A stretch of DNA of 64,000 nucleotides, from assembly GCF_000425285.1 (NCBI RefSeq), contig NZ_AUDD01000004.1:1-64000 (forward strand), given 5' to 3'. This stretch comes from Acidipropionibacterium jensenii DSM 20535 (GTDB lineage Bacteria > Actinomycetota > Actinomycetes > Propionibacteriales > Propionibacteriaceae). The position numbers were made by a program, and so were the translations under genes. Below are positions 8,386 to 17,407 of the stretch, one piece after another (position 1 is the stretch's first letter; every line of letters begins with the position of its first letter). The notes under the pieces were generated by a model that worked only from the letters and a program-made list of their open reading frames with translations, ran no database searches and was not told the DNA's origin.

Positions 8386-9786
8386 ATGCGGCACCGAGCG
8401 ATGGCAAGCCCACTCACCTGTCGAGAGATAGAGGGAGCCGTGCGGAGAAGTCAGCGAGCAGATGGCCGGGACCGGGACCGGCACGTTCTGATCATCGTGC
8501 AGAACCTTCCCGTGCCATTCGACCGCAGGGTGTGGCTCGAGTGTCGGGCCCTGAGGGCCAATGGCTATCAGGTGAGCGTCATCTGCCCCAAGGGACCGGA
8601 GGACAGTTCCCGCGAGACGATCGACGGTGTGCGCATCTACCGCTACCGTCCGCCCCGTGAGGCCAGGGGAGCCCTCGGCTTCGCCGCTGAGTTCGCCTAC
8701 TGCTGGCTGCGCACCGCCATCCTGTCGGTCGAGGTGGCCAGGGCCCTGCCCTTCCGGGTCATCCAGGCCTGCAATCCGCCCGACACCTACTGGCTCCTCG
8801 CCCTGCTCTGGAGACCCGCCGGGGTGCGCTTCGTCTTCGATCACCACGATCTCAACCCGGAGCTGTTCATCTCCCGGTTCGGGCATCCCCGCACGGCGGT
8901 GCAGAAGCTGGAGTACCGCATCCTGTCCCAACTGGAGCGGCTGACCCATCGGACCGCCGACCGGGTCATCTCCACCAACGAGTCGTACCGGCGGATCGCC
9001 ATCGCCCGCGGAAGGGTGAGGCCCTCCCATGTCACGGTGGTGCGAAGCGGTCCCGACACCCGGGTGATGGCCCCCAGCTACCCCAGCCGGCCACGGCCCA
9101 GCGGCGCTGTCGAACTCGTCTATCTGGGCATCATGGGGCCCCAGGACAACGTCGAGATCGTGCTCCACGTGATGGACGAGTTGGTGCACCGTCGGGGACA
9201 CACCGGGGTCCATGCCACCCTGATGGGCTTCGGCGACTCCCTGGAGAGTCTGCGAAGGCTGGCCCACAGGCTCGATCTCGACGACTCAGTCACCTTCACC
9301 GGTCGGGCGGACCGCAGGATGGTCGCGGAGAATCTGAGTCGTGCCGACATCGGTCTGTGCCCCGATCTCAAGACTCCTCTCAACGACCTGTCGACCATGA
9401 ACAAGACGATGGAGTACATGGCCTTCGCCCTGCCGTCGGTCTCCTTCGATCTGACCGAGAGCATGGTGAGCGGCGGGGACAGCATCCTGGTGGTGCCCTC
9501 GGGTGACGTGAGCGCCTTCACCGATGCGGTGGAGAGGCTGATCGTCGACCCGGACCTGAGGCTGAGGATGGCCAGAGCCGCCCGCTCCCGGGTTGCCCGG
9601 GATCTCGACTGGCGGCCACAGGCTGAGGTTTATGTCGGCGTCTACGACTATCTGCTGGGAGTCGAGCGTCCCAATGGCGCCCTCCACGCCGACCTGCCGC
9701 CTCGCAGCAGGGACGAGTGGGGCAACCGCATCGTCCCGCTCGAGGACGAGCACGAGTTCGACCGGTTCATCCTGGAGCGCAGATGA
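8386..9786 (+). CDS. GT4-family glycosyltransferase
   Basis: A GT-B glycosyltransferase of about 466 residues. N-terminal half: H-V-L-I-I-V-Q-N-L-P-V-P-F-D-R-R-V-W-L-E, an opening common in EPS GT4 enzymes, and F-D-H-H-D-L-N-P-E. C-terminal nucleotide-sugar half: F-T-G-R-A-D, T-M-N-K-T-M-E-Y-M-A and the S-F-D-L-T-E-S segment. The start is uncertain: ATG 8386, ATG 8401 and GTG 8440 are all in frame, and only the last has a purine-rich site (GAGGGAG), placed very close. It is followed with a 4-base ATGA overlap by another glycosyltransferase. The donor sugar is unknown. Confidence 0.82.
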   Translation: MRHRAMASPLTCREIEGAVRRSQRADGRDRDRHVLIIVQNLPVPFDRRVWLECRALRANGYQVSVICPKGPEDSSRETIDGVRIYRYRPPREARGALGFAAEFAYCWLRTAILSVEVARALPFRVIQACNPPDTYWLLALLWRPAGVRFVFDHHDLNPELFISRFGHPRTAVQKLEYRILSQLERLTHRTADRVISTNESYRRIAIARGRVRPSHVTVVRSGPDTRVMAPSYPSRPRPSGAVELVYLGIMGPQDNVEIVLHVMDELVHRRGHTGVHATLMGFGDSLESLRRLAHRLDLDDSVTFTGRADRRMVAENLSRADIGLCPDLKTPLNDLSTMNKTMEYMAFALPSVSFDLTESMVSGGDSILVVPSGDVSAFTDAVERLIVDPDLRLRMARAARSRVARDLDWRPQAEVYVGVYDYLLGVERPNGALHADLPPRSRDEWGNRIVPLEDEHEFDRFILERR

Positions 9787-11006
9787 GACGGCCGGCGCGA
9801 CGCCCTCGCGGTGGAGGACAGGGTGAGGGATTCATCTGGTTCGCGGCCCAGGACTGGTGGTACCACAATCAGGCCCACTCCGACTTCCAGCTGATGCGCC
9901 AGGTAGCCCGGAGCCGACCGGTGCTGGTGGTCAACAGCCTGGGGCTTCGCGCCCCCGGACCCAGAACAAGTACCCGACCCGGCAGACGGATTCTCCGCAA
10001 GCTGCGCAGCATGACCAGGTTCCTCAGGCGTCCTGTGCCCGATCTGCCCGGCTTCCATGTGTACACCCCGGTGATGCTGCCGGCCTACGGCCGCAGCGGG
10101 GCGGTCTACCGGTTCAATGCCTGGCTCATCCGGACTCAGGTGAGAGTGGCCGCCCGACTGGCCGGAATCCGGGGAGTCCCGGCGATCGGAGCGACGATTC
10201 CCACCGCCTGGCCGGTCGTGGCGGGGATGGCCCGATCCACACTCGTGTTCAACCGTTCGGACCTGCAGTCGGCCTTCCCGGAGGCGGACGGGCAGTGGGT
10301 CGCCGGTCTCGAACGGAAGTTTCTGACCCACAGTGACCATGTGCTCTACGTGAGCCACGAACTGATGCGCCGGGACTCCTCGCTGGTGGGGGAGCGGGCC
10401 TTCTTCCTCGACCACGGAGTGGATCTGGACCACTTCAGGGCCGATGGCCCCGTTCATCCCCAGATCCTTGAGATTCCGTCACCCCGGATCGGCTTCTTCG
10501 GCGGGATCGACGACTATGTCGTGGATCTCGATCTGATAGAGCAGACGGCGCGCCGGATACCCGATGCCAGCATGGTGCTGATCGGCGATGCCACCTGTTC
10601 GATGGACTCCCTCACCCGCCTGCCGAACGTCCACTGGCTCGGCAAACGCGACTATCGCGACATTCCGGCCCTGGGCCGAGGCTTCGATGTCGCGATCATG
10701 CCGTGGCTCGACAACGAGTGGATCCGATTCGCCAATCCGGTCAAGCTCAAGGAGTACCTGGCACTCGGGCTGCCCGTGGTGACCACCGAGTACCCCGAGG
10801 TCGAGGGGTGGCGTCACCTGGTTCGGGTGGCGGACTCGCCGGACGGGTTCATCGACGAGGTGAGGAGGGCGCTGGCCGATCCGGGTGACCCCGAGCCGCG
10901 CACCCAGTCCGTGATCCCCTACTCCTGGGCCGGTCGGGCCCGGGCCCTCCTGGACAATGCCGGTCTTCTGGACACTGCCGGTCATCAGGACGAGGGAGGA
11001 CGCTGA
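9783..11006 (+). CDS. GT-B glycosyltransferase (GT4-like)
   Basis: A 407-residue protein starting at the ATG that overlaps the previous stop (ATGA). The N-terminal part has W-F-A-A-Q-D-W-W-Y and lacks an obvious G-G-x-E motif, so it belongs to a divergent group. The C-terminal half has the GT-B donor-side features: I-G-F-F-G-G-I-D-D, L-I-G-D-A, N-V-H-W-L-G-K-R-D-Y-R-D-I-P and K-L-K-E-Y-L-A-L-G-L-P-V-V. Similar proteins often sit in exopolysaccharide clusters. It couples to the downstream AsnB gene through a TGATG overlap with GGGAGG ahead of it. Donor and acceptor are unknown. Confidence 0.78.
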   Translation: MRRPARRPRGGGQGEGFIWFAAQDWWYHNQAHSDFQLMRQVARSRPVLVVNSLGLRAPGPRTSTRPGRRILRKLRSMTRFLRRPVPDLPGFHVYTPVMLPAYGRSGAVYRFNAWLIRTQVRVAARLAGIRGVPAIGATIPTAWPVVAGMARSTLVFNRSDLQSAFPEADGQWVAGLERKFLTHSDHVLYVSHELMRRDSSLVGERAFFLDHGVDLDHFRADGPVHPQILEIPSPRIGFFGGIDDYVVDLDLIEQTARRIPDASMVLIGDATCSMDSLTRLPNVHWLGKRDYRDIPALGRGFDVAIMPWLDNEWIRFANPVKLKEYLALGLPVVTTEYPEVEGWRHLVRVADSPDGFIDEVRRALADPGDPEPRTQSVIPYSWAGRARALLDNAGLLDTAGHQDEGGR

Positions 11007-12862
11007 TGTGCGGAATCGGTGGTGTGCTCACCAGGCGAGGGCCGGCCTCCGCCTCCGGACTGGAGAGGATGACCCACTCGCTGCGCCACCGCGGCCCCGA
11101 CGAGTCGTCGACCTGGGTCGAGGACCGTCTCGGACTGACCCACACCCGGTTGTCCATCATCGACCTCGCCGCCTCTCACCAGCCGATGCACGCCGTCGAC
11201 AGATCGTGGAGCGTCGTCTTCAACGGGGAGATCTTCAACTACCGGGAGCTGCGAGAGGACCTGGACTACCCCTTCCGCACCGAGGGTGACACCGAGGTGC
11301 TGGTCGCCGGACTGGTGCGCCATGGAATCCGGTTCGTGGAGAGGCTGCGCGGTCAGTTCTCGATTGCCGCCTATGACCACACCGGTAGGACCCTGCACCT
11401 GGTGCGCGACCGGCTCGGAGTGCTTCCCCTCTACTACCGTCTCGACCACCGTGGGATCGTCTTCGGTTCGGAGATCAAGGCGATCCACGCCTACCTCGCA
11501 GAACCTCCCGAGGTCGACCCCGACAGTCTCGACGGGTACCTCGCCGGACGGTCGGTGCCCGCTCCGTTCACGCTCTTCGCGGGAGTTTCCAAACTGCCTC
11601 CCGGGCATCGCGCCGAGATCGGAGAGTCCGGGGAGCTCCGGGTGGACCGGTACTGGGCGCCGCCCTCGGTCCGTGCCACGGACCTCGATCCGGCGACGAC
11701 GGTGGACGAGGCCGACCGGAGAATTCGTGATGCGGTCCAGGCGGCCCTGGTGGCAGATGTGCCGGTGGGCTCCTATCTCAGCGGCGGGGTCGACAGCAGC
11801 CTCATCGTCGCGGTGATGAAGGAGTTGCGCGGCACGGCGCCGGTCGACACCTTCGCGGCCGGATTCGGCGATCCGCGCGTGGACGAGCTCAACTGGGCGC
11901 AACTGGTCAGCGACCGGGTCGGCACCCGTCACCACCAGGTCGAGGTCCGTGCCGAGGACTTCCTCGCGCTGTGGCCGAGCCTCACCTGGCACCGCGACGC
12001 GCCCATCTCCGAGCCCGCCGACATCGCCGTGTTCAGGCTGGCCCAGACCGCGCGCCAGCACGTCAAGGTCGTCCTCAGCGGGGAGGGTGGCGACGAGCTC
12101 TTCGGTGGCTACCCCAAGTACCGGTTCGCCTCCTGGGGCGGGCGGGCCCGATGGGTTCCGGCGGGCCCGCGCCAGGCGGTGGGACGGTTCCTGGAGGCTC
12201 GGCTGCCGGCCAGCATGGGCCGTCACCGGATCGCCCTGCGGGCTCTCACCGCGGGGTCGGAGGTCAACCAGCTGGGTACCTGGTTCGCTCCCTTCACCGC
12301 GGCCGAGAGGCGCGAGCTGATCGGGCGTGACCCGGCGCCGGAGCGAGCGCGTCAACTGCCCGACGGGACCGACGAGATCGACCGGATGCTGCGCTACGAC
12401 CTGGCGAGCTGGTTGCCCGACAACCTGTTGGAGAGAGGCGACCGGATGACGATGGCCGCCTCCCTCGAGCTGCGCCCGCCGCTGCTGGACCATCGCCTGG
12501 TCGAGTTCGCCTTCGGACTCCCCTCCAATCTCAAGGTCCGTCGTGGCGTCCCCAAGTGGCTGCTCAAGGAGGTGGCCCGGCGCTACCTGCCCGAGGAGAT
12601 CGTCACCAGGCGGAAGGTGGGGTTCCGAGTTCCCCTGGACAGCTGGTTCCGGACCGGTCTGCGCGAGACCGCCCGGGACCGCCTCACCGGCCCGGGCTCC
12701 TTCGTCGGGTCAGTCCTGGACCGCCACGCGGTGTCGCGACTGCTGGACCGCCACGAGGGTGGCGGTCATGACGAGGAGATCCGGATCTGGACCCTGCTGT
12801 CCCTGGAGGTCTGGCACGAGGTCTGCGTCGACGGTTGGGCGAAGGAATGGCGGGCGGCATGA
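11006..12862 (+). CDS. asnB: Asparagine-synthase-like glutamine amidotransferase (first copy)
   Basis: 618 residues of AsnB type. Met is followed directly by Cys2 (M-C-G-I-G-G), the N-terminal nucleophile of the class II glutaminase domain, with R-H-R-G-P-D and F-N-G-E-I-F-N. The synthetase domain has the pyrophosphate loop S-G-G-V-D-S-S near residue 258 and S-G-E-G-G-D-E-L-F-G-G-Y. The family forms an acyl-adenylate and transfers ammonia from glutamine. Its place among glycosyltransferases, coupled front and back, argues for amidation of a sugar acid or acyl group of the polysaccharide rather than for free asparagine. A second, diverged copy lies at 19576-21549. The role is inferred from context. 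Confidence 0.88.
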   Translation: MCGIGGVLTRRGPASASGLERMTHSLRHRGPDESSTWVEDRLGLTHTRLSIIDLAASHQPMHAVDRSWSVVFNGEIFNYRELREDLDYPFRTEGDTEVLVAGLVRHGIRFVERLRGQFSIAAYDHTGRTLHLVRDRLGVLPLYYRLDHRGIVFGSEIKAIHAYLAEPPEVDPDSLDGYLAGRSVPAPFTLFAGVSKLPPGHRAEIGESGELRVDRYWAPPSVRATDLDPATTVDEADRRIRDAVQAALVADVPVGSYLSGGVDSSLIVAVMKELRGTAPVDTFAAGFGDPRVDELNWAQLVSDRVGTRHHQVEVRAEDFLALWPSLTWHRDAPISEPADIAVFRLAQTARQHVKVVLSGEGGDELFGGYPKYRFASWGGRARWVPAGPRQAVGRFLEARLPASMGRHRIALRALTAGSEVNQLGTWFAPFTAAERRELIGRDPAPERARQLPDGTDEIDRMLRYDLASWLPDNLLERGDRMTMAASLELRPPLLDHRLVEFAFGLPSNLKVRRGVPKWLLKEVARRYLPEEIVTRRKVGFRVPLDSWFRTGLRETARDRLTGPGSFVGSVLDRHAVSRLLDRHEGGGHDEEIRIWTLLSLEVWHEVCVDGWAKEWRAA

Positions 12863-14211
12863 CCGACGATCGGCTGAGACGCCGACTGGCCGGTGCGGGC
12901 TACCGGGGGCTGCTGGGTCTCACTGCGCTCACCGACGCCCTTCCCGCCCGCCTCCGGTTCGGACACTGGCAGTCGGTGCTGGCCCTCACCCGACCTGCCG
13001 ACGATCTGCCCGCCGTGCCACGGCCCCCGGGTCCACCGTCGGACGGTCGCGACGCACCGTCCCCTGATCCGGTGCCACACCAGTCCTGGGGGCCGAGCTG
13101 CATGCTGGTGGCCGGTGAGCTGGACGGCGGAGGGGTCGAGCAGGTGGTCGCCACACTGGCCCTGGGGCTGCCCGGCGAGGGGTTCGAGGTGGAGGTGGTC
13201 ACCTCCCGGTCCGGACGGGTCGGGGCAGAGCTGGTGGCTGCCGGGGTGACCGTGACCGTCTGTGACACCGAGGGGCTGGCCGACCTCATCGCCGGACGCC
13301 ACCCCGATGTGATCGAGTTGCACCGGCCCGACCCCGGTCTGGTCTCGGCGGTCGCCGCTTCGCAGAGGCCCGTCATTCCGGTCTTCCACGCCGTCGAGTC
13401 CTACCTTGACTCCGGCGCACGGGCCACACTCGCCGCCCTGTCAGGGTCCGCACCGGCGTGCATCGCGGTCAGCAGCGGGGTGGCCCGGTACTTCTCCGGG
13501 CTGGCGGAGGGGGCGAGGATCTCGGTGGTGGTCAACGGGGTGGCCCCCGACGGCGTCGCCCACGCCCCCGACCGGGTGGGCGCCCGCACCGTCCTCGGGG
13601 AGACGATCGGCTCTCCGATCCTCGATGAGGACATCCTGGTGGTGGCCCTTCAGCGCTACAGCGACCAGAAGAACCCGGCCGGACTGGTGGACGCCTTCCT
13701 GGTGGCGGCCGAGAAGGATCCCCGGATGCGGCTGGTGGTGGCCGGATCACCCGACAACTGGTTGGAGTACCGCCGGGCAGATCTGCTCCGGAGACGATCG
13801 GCGCTTGGCGAGCGGGTGCACCTTCTCGGTGACTCCGACCCGGCGACGATTCTCGCCGCAGGCGACGTCTACGCTCTGGACTCCTTCGCCGAGGGCGGGC
13901 CGCTGAGTGCGGTCGAGGCGGCACTCCATGGTCTGCCGCTGGTGCTCTCCGATGTCGGTTTCGCCAGGGACCTGGTCGGCCGGGAGGGTGTTGTCGGCGA
14001 GGTCGTCGACGGTCCCTGCCCCGGATTCGGCCAGGCCGATCTGGCCAGGGTGCGCCGGCGCCTGCACCAGCCCAACCGGCGACTGTTCGCCGACGCCCTG
14101 GTGCGGGCGCCCGGGCGTGGACGAGGACGATCCGGTCAGGTCCCGGAGCCCTTCACCGAACGCGCGATGGTCGCCGGCCACGCTGGCGTGCTGCGTAGCG
14201 TCCTGGACTGA
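12859..14211 (+). CDS. GT4-family glycosyltransferase, last gene of operon
   Basis: 450 residues from the ATG overlapping the AsnB stop (ATGA); two in-frame ATGs lie further up. Recognisable GT4 elements are G-G-G-V-E-Q-V-V, V-V-N-G-V-A, L-Q-R-Y-S-D-Q-K-N, and F-A-E-G-G-P-L-S-A-V-E-A-A-L-H-G-L, the E-x7-E donor region. The first ~80 residues, rich in Arg and Pro, are not part of the conserved fold. The 3' end overlaps the convergent deacetylase gene by 59 bases. Confidence 0.8.
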   Translation: MTDDRLRRRLAGAGYRGLLGLTALTDALPARLRFGHWQSVLALTRPADDLPAVPRPPGPPSDGRDAPSPDPVPHQSWGPSCMLVAGELDGGGVEQVVATLALGLPGEGFEVEVVTSRSGRVGAELVAAGVTVTVCDTEGLADLIAGRHPDVIELHRPDPGLVSAVAASQRPVIPVFHAVESYLDSGARATLAALSGSAPACIAVSSGVARYFSGLAEGARISVVVNGVAPDGVAHAPDRVGARTVLGETIGSPILDEDILVVALQRYSDQKNPAGLVDAFLVAAEKDPRMRLVVAGSPDNWLEYRRADLLRRRSALGERVHLLGDSDPATILAAGDVYALDSFAEGGPLSAVEAALHGLPLVLSDVGFARDLVGREGVVGEVVDGPCPGFGQADLARVRRRLHQPNRRLFADALVRAPGRGRGRSGQVPEPFTERAMVAGHAGVLRSVLD

Positions 14212-15769
14212 CTCCTGGACTCACCGGTGTCGAGTCGCGCGGCGGCACTCCTGTGCCACCCACCGCGGGGACGGCCCGGGTGGCATCGGGGTCGATCGCC
14301 GAGGCGGGCACCGCGATCGAGCCGTCGGGCTTGACCACTGGCGCCCGGTACTGCCGCTGGATCCACACAGCCTCGTTGCCGGTGGGGCAGGGCGTGTTGT
14401 CCGGGCACAGCGCGGGGTCGTAGTCGGCATAGCTCACCAGAGCGTCCCTCTTGAGGATCAGAGCCTTCCCTGCAACATTGGCGGGTTCGACGCGGATGCC
14501 GTAACCACGGTAGGCGAGGATGGGTCCCCGGAAACCGGTCAGCGCGCTGACCGCGACCCTGGCGGCCGCCATGTGGTCTGCGTGGTCCTCCTGGCCCGAG
14601 CGGCCGTCCTGGATTCGAACGGTACGGGGGTTGGTGGCCTCGACGATGGCCCGGACCGTGGCGATGAGGCTGTCGCGGTTGTAGCTGGATGATCCGTCGA
14701 GGGAGGAGATCGTGCGGATCCGGCCGTCGAGAAGCTTGCTGAGGGACCGGTGCCCGGTGGTCTCGGTGCCCGTTCCGTCGAGGTCCCCGTCCGGCAGACG
14801 CAGGCTGTAGAGAGTGATGCGGCCCTGTCCGGGGCTGCGGGAGACGTGCAGCCGGTGACCTGCGAAGGTCGCCGATCCCCGGTTCCACTCGGGCCCGGGG
14901 TCCATCGCGGTCATCGTGGCATAGGCCATCTCGGGACCGATCTCACGGTCCTCCCAGTACTGGGTGCCGTTGCCGGAGTCACCGGCCGTCAGGAAGACGG
15001 TGGTGGCGCAGGCTCCCGCGTTGAGATCGTTCTGGAGGTCGGGATTCATGAAGATGATGTCGTCATCCTGATGGGCGACGATCGTGAGAATGTTGAACGG
15101 GCAGCGGTCGGCACCAGGATCGGTGCCCTTGACGCTCACCCCGCCTGAGATCACCGACGGTGCGCCCCGCCAGCCGGTCATCACGGCCCGGTAGTCGGTG
15201 GAGGCCTTCGGCTGCTTGATCGTGACGGTGGCGTGGCCCTGATCGTCGAATGTGCCGGTCTCCGCGTTCACCCAGGTGCTGCCCTTGCGGTACTGGAGGG
15301 TCACCTGGCGGCCGATGCGGATCGGACTGCCGATCGCGGTGAGGGAGACCTGCGATCCTGAGACGGCTGTCGTGAGGCGGACATTCTGGTCGACGGCGCG
15401 AACGGTGACCGGTTCGGTGGTGATCTGCGGGTAGCTCTTCCCCTGATGAGAGGTCTTCGGGGAGAGGGCGCGAAGCGACATGATCCCCTCCGCCGTGACG
15501 TCGAAGCTGAAGGAGCCGTCGGCTCGGGTGCGCGCCGACCCGATCGTCACCCAGTTGCGGTTCTGCGCCTTCTGCAGGACCACGGGACGGGCGAACCGGG
15601 TGGTCTGTGCGGAGCGGAACTCGAACTTCTCGTGCCTCATGGGCACATCGGGAACCACCACGGTGGCCGGTTCGGTCGCCTCGGTCGAGGTGTCACCGGG
15701 CGAACAGCCCACCAGTGAGACCGCCAGAATCGGGGGGAGAATCAATGCCCACAGAATATGTCCGCGCAT
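14153..15769 (-). CDS. PIG-L/LmbE-type deacetylase lipoprotein
   Basis: 538 residues from the ATG at 15769 (a GTG three codons upstream is possible). The N-terminus is a lipoprotein signal ending in L-V-G-C (Cys22). Residues about 45-215 look like two Ig/FN3-like beta domains (V-T-L-Q-Y-R-K-G). The PIG-L domain begins near residue 228 with I-V-A-H-Q-D-D-D (residues 232-237), the variant of the zinc-binding A-H-P-D-D motif, and continues with T-A-G-D-S-G-N and H-A-D-H-M-A-A-A. Such enzymes remove N-acetyl groups from sugars. As an exported lipoprotein it would act on polysaccharide outside the cell. Its 3' end overlaps the convergent GT4 gene by 59 bases, so the true C-terminus (low-complexity, Arg-rich) deserves care. 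Confidence 0.82.
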   Translation of the reverse strand: MRGHILWALILPPILAVSLVGCSPGDTSTEATEPATVVVPDVPMRHEKFEFRSAQTTRFARPVVLQKAQNRNWVTIGSARTRADGSFSFDVTAEGIMSLRALSPKTSHQGKSYPQITTEPVTVRAVDQNVRLTTAVSGSQVSLTAIGSPIRIGRQVTLQYRKGSTWVNAETGTFDDQGHATVTIKQPKASTDYRAVMTGWRGAPSVISGGVSVKGTDPGADRCPFNILTIVAHQDDDIIFMNPDLQNDLNAGACATTVFLTAGDSGNGTQYWEDREIGPEMAYATMTAMDPGPEWNRGSATFAGHRLHVSRSPGQGRITLYSLRLPDGDLDGTGTETTGHRSLSKLLDGRIRTISSLDGSSSYNRDSLIATVRAIVEATNPRTVRIQDGRSGQEDHADHMAAARVAVSALTGFRGPILAYRGYGIRVEPANVAGKALILKRDALVSYADYDPALCPDNTPCPTGNEAVWIQRQYRAPVVKPDGSIAVPASAIDPDATRAVPAVGGTGVPPRDSTPVSPGVSPGRYAARQRGRRPSRVR

Positions 15770-15824
15770 GTCCACCACTTCACGTCAGGGCTGGTCCGAA
15801 CCGGAGGTGCGGAAAGTGCTCAAC

Positions 15825-15830
15825 ATATTA
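15825..15830 (-). promoter_or_regulatory. -10 element of the deacetylase gene
   Basis: On the minus strand TAATAT, 4 of 6 matches to TATAAT, about 56 bases before the ATG at 15769. No clear -35 hexamer. Confidence 0.4.
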
Positions 15831-15892
15831 GCGGTCGATGACGCCCTCAGTGGGACCCGAGCAAGGTGACATCCCACGGACTGAACGCCCGT

Positions 15893-15898
15893 TAACAT
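15893..15898 (+). promoter_or_regulatory. -10 element for a leaderless ligase mRNA
   Basis: TAACAT, then six bases, then the ATG at 15905. There is no Shine-Dalgarno sequence before this ATG, so transcription probably begins at the A of the start codon. Confidence 0.55.
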
Positions 15899-15904
15899 GC
15901 AGCC

Positions 15905-17407
15905 ATGAACACGGCTGAGTATCTGCTCGCCGGCGGTGCGGCCGGTGACATTTCTGTGGTGGACTCCGACGGCGCGCACAGCTACGCCGACCTGCGCGGC
16001 GAGGTCGCGCGCCGGCTCGAACTCCTCGACGAGTCGGGGCTGGGTCCCGGCGGCCGGGTCGGGCTGATCGGCGTCAACAGCTTCGGCTGGGTGGCCAGTT
16101 ACCTCGCGGTGCTCGCAGCCGGCATGGTCGCGGTGCCGATCGCCGCCACCCTGCTGCCCGAGGAGATGTTCTCCCGAGTGGAGTGGCTGGGCGTCGGGGC
16201 GACCTTCCTCGGCCCCATCGAGGCGCGCCGGCTGGCGGGTCGGCTTCCGCACACCCTGGACCTCGGATGGGACGGCACCTCGGTGCCCGCCTCGGAGATC
16301 TCCGTCGTCGAGATCTCCGAGGACCGGGACGCCACACTCGAGTTCACCTCCGGGACCACCGGTCGGCCGCGGGTGGTGCGCATCACCCACGGCAACCTGA
16401 TCGCCAACACCGAGTCGATCCTGGGATACCTGCCGTTGACCAGTCGGGAGCGGGTGTTCGTGGTCCTGCCGTTCAGCTACGTCTTCGGCGCCTCCCTGCT
16501 GCACACCCACCTGAGGATCGGCGCGACCCTCGTGGTGCAGCGCAGCGCTGCCTTCCCCCAGCAGATGGTCGACCGGATGGCGTTGGAGCACTGCACCGGA
16601 CTCGCCGGGGTGCCCTCCACATTCGCCGTCCTGCTGCGCAACAGCACCTTCGGACGACAGCCACTGCCCGATCTGCGCCTCGTGCAACAGGCCGGCGGGA
16701 AACTGGCACCTGCGATGGTCGATGAGTTGAGGAGAGCCCAGCCGCAGGCCCGACTGTTCCTGATGTACGGCCAGACCGAGGCCACCGCACGGCTGTCCTA
16801 CCTGCCGCCCGAGGATCTCGACCGCAAACCGGGATCGATCGGTCGGGGAATCCCGGGAGTGAGTCTCCGGGTGGTCGGCGAGGACGGCGCCGAGGTGGCG
16901 CCCGGCGAGGTGGGTGAGATCAGGGCGCGCGGAGGCAACATCTCGCCGGGCTATCTGGACGACCCGCAGGAGACCGCCAGGCGGATGCCCGACGGCGAGT
17001 TGCGGACCGGCGACCTCGCCACCGTCGACGGTGAGGGATACATCTACGTGGTCGACCGTCGCGAGGACTTCATCAAGTCCTGGGGGGTGAGAATCTCCAG
17101 TCAGGAGATCGAGTCGGCCGCTCTTCAGCTCGACGACCTGGTCTCGGTCGCGGTGGTCGGCGTCCCCGACGACGCGGCGGGGGAGCGGGTGGAGATGGTC
17201 GCGGTCCGCAGGGACGGCTCGACCATCACCGAGCAGGACATCCTGGTGCACTGCCGGGCTCGGCTGGCCAGGCACATGGTGCCGGTGGCGGTCCACCTCG
17301 TGCCATTGATTCCCCTCAACAGCAACGGTAAAGTCGCAAAACAAGATGTCCGCGAACTCTGTGTCGGCTGGGGGAGTGCCGATGCGTCTCCGGAAGGGAC
17401 ACCATGA
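15905..17407 (+). CDS. AMP-forming acyl/amino-acyl ligase of the carrier-protein module
   Basis: A 500-residue member of the ANL adenylate-forming superfamily. The P-loop F-T-S-G-T-T-G-R-P-R is at residues 147-156, Y-G-Q-T-E-A near 288, the hinge region R-T-G-D-L-A-T-V-D-G-E-G-Y-I-Y-V-V-D-R near 375, and the catalytic Lys476 in N-G-K-V. It activates a carboxylic acid as the adenylate and passes it to a thiol, either CoA or a phosphopantetheinyl arm. The holo-ACP synthase two genes on and the ACP at 21687 point to loading of that carrier protein. It overlaps the next gene by four bases. Substrate pocket residues cannot be interpreted by eye. The start is set by the leaderless promoter. Confidence 0.85.
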   Translation: MNTAEYLLAGGAAGDISVVDSDGAHSYADLRGEVARRLELLDESGLGPGGRVGLIGVNSFGWVASYLAVLAAGMVAVPIAATLLPEEMFSRVEWLGVGATFLGPIEARRLAGRLPHTLDLGWDGTSVPASEISVVEISEDRDATLEFTSGTTGRPRVVRITHGNLIANTESILGYLPLTSRERVFVVLPFSYVFGASLLHTHLRIGATLVVQRSAAFPQQMVDRMALEHCTGLAGVPSTFAVLLRNSTFGRQPLPDLRLVQQAGGKLAPAMVDELRRAQPQARLFLMYGQTEATARLSYLPPEDLDRKPGSIGRGIPGVSLRVVGEDGAEVAPGEVGEIRARGGNISPGYLDDPQETARRMPDGELRTGDLATVDGEGYIYVVDRREDFIKSWGVRISSQEIESAALQLDDLVSVAVVGVPDDAAGERVEMVAVRRDGSTITEQDILVHCRARLARHMVPVAVHLVPLIPLNSNGKVAKQDVRELCVGWGSADASPEGTP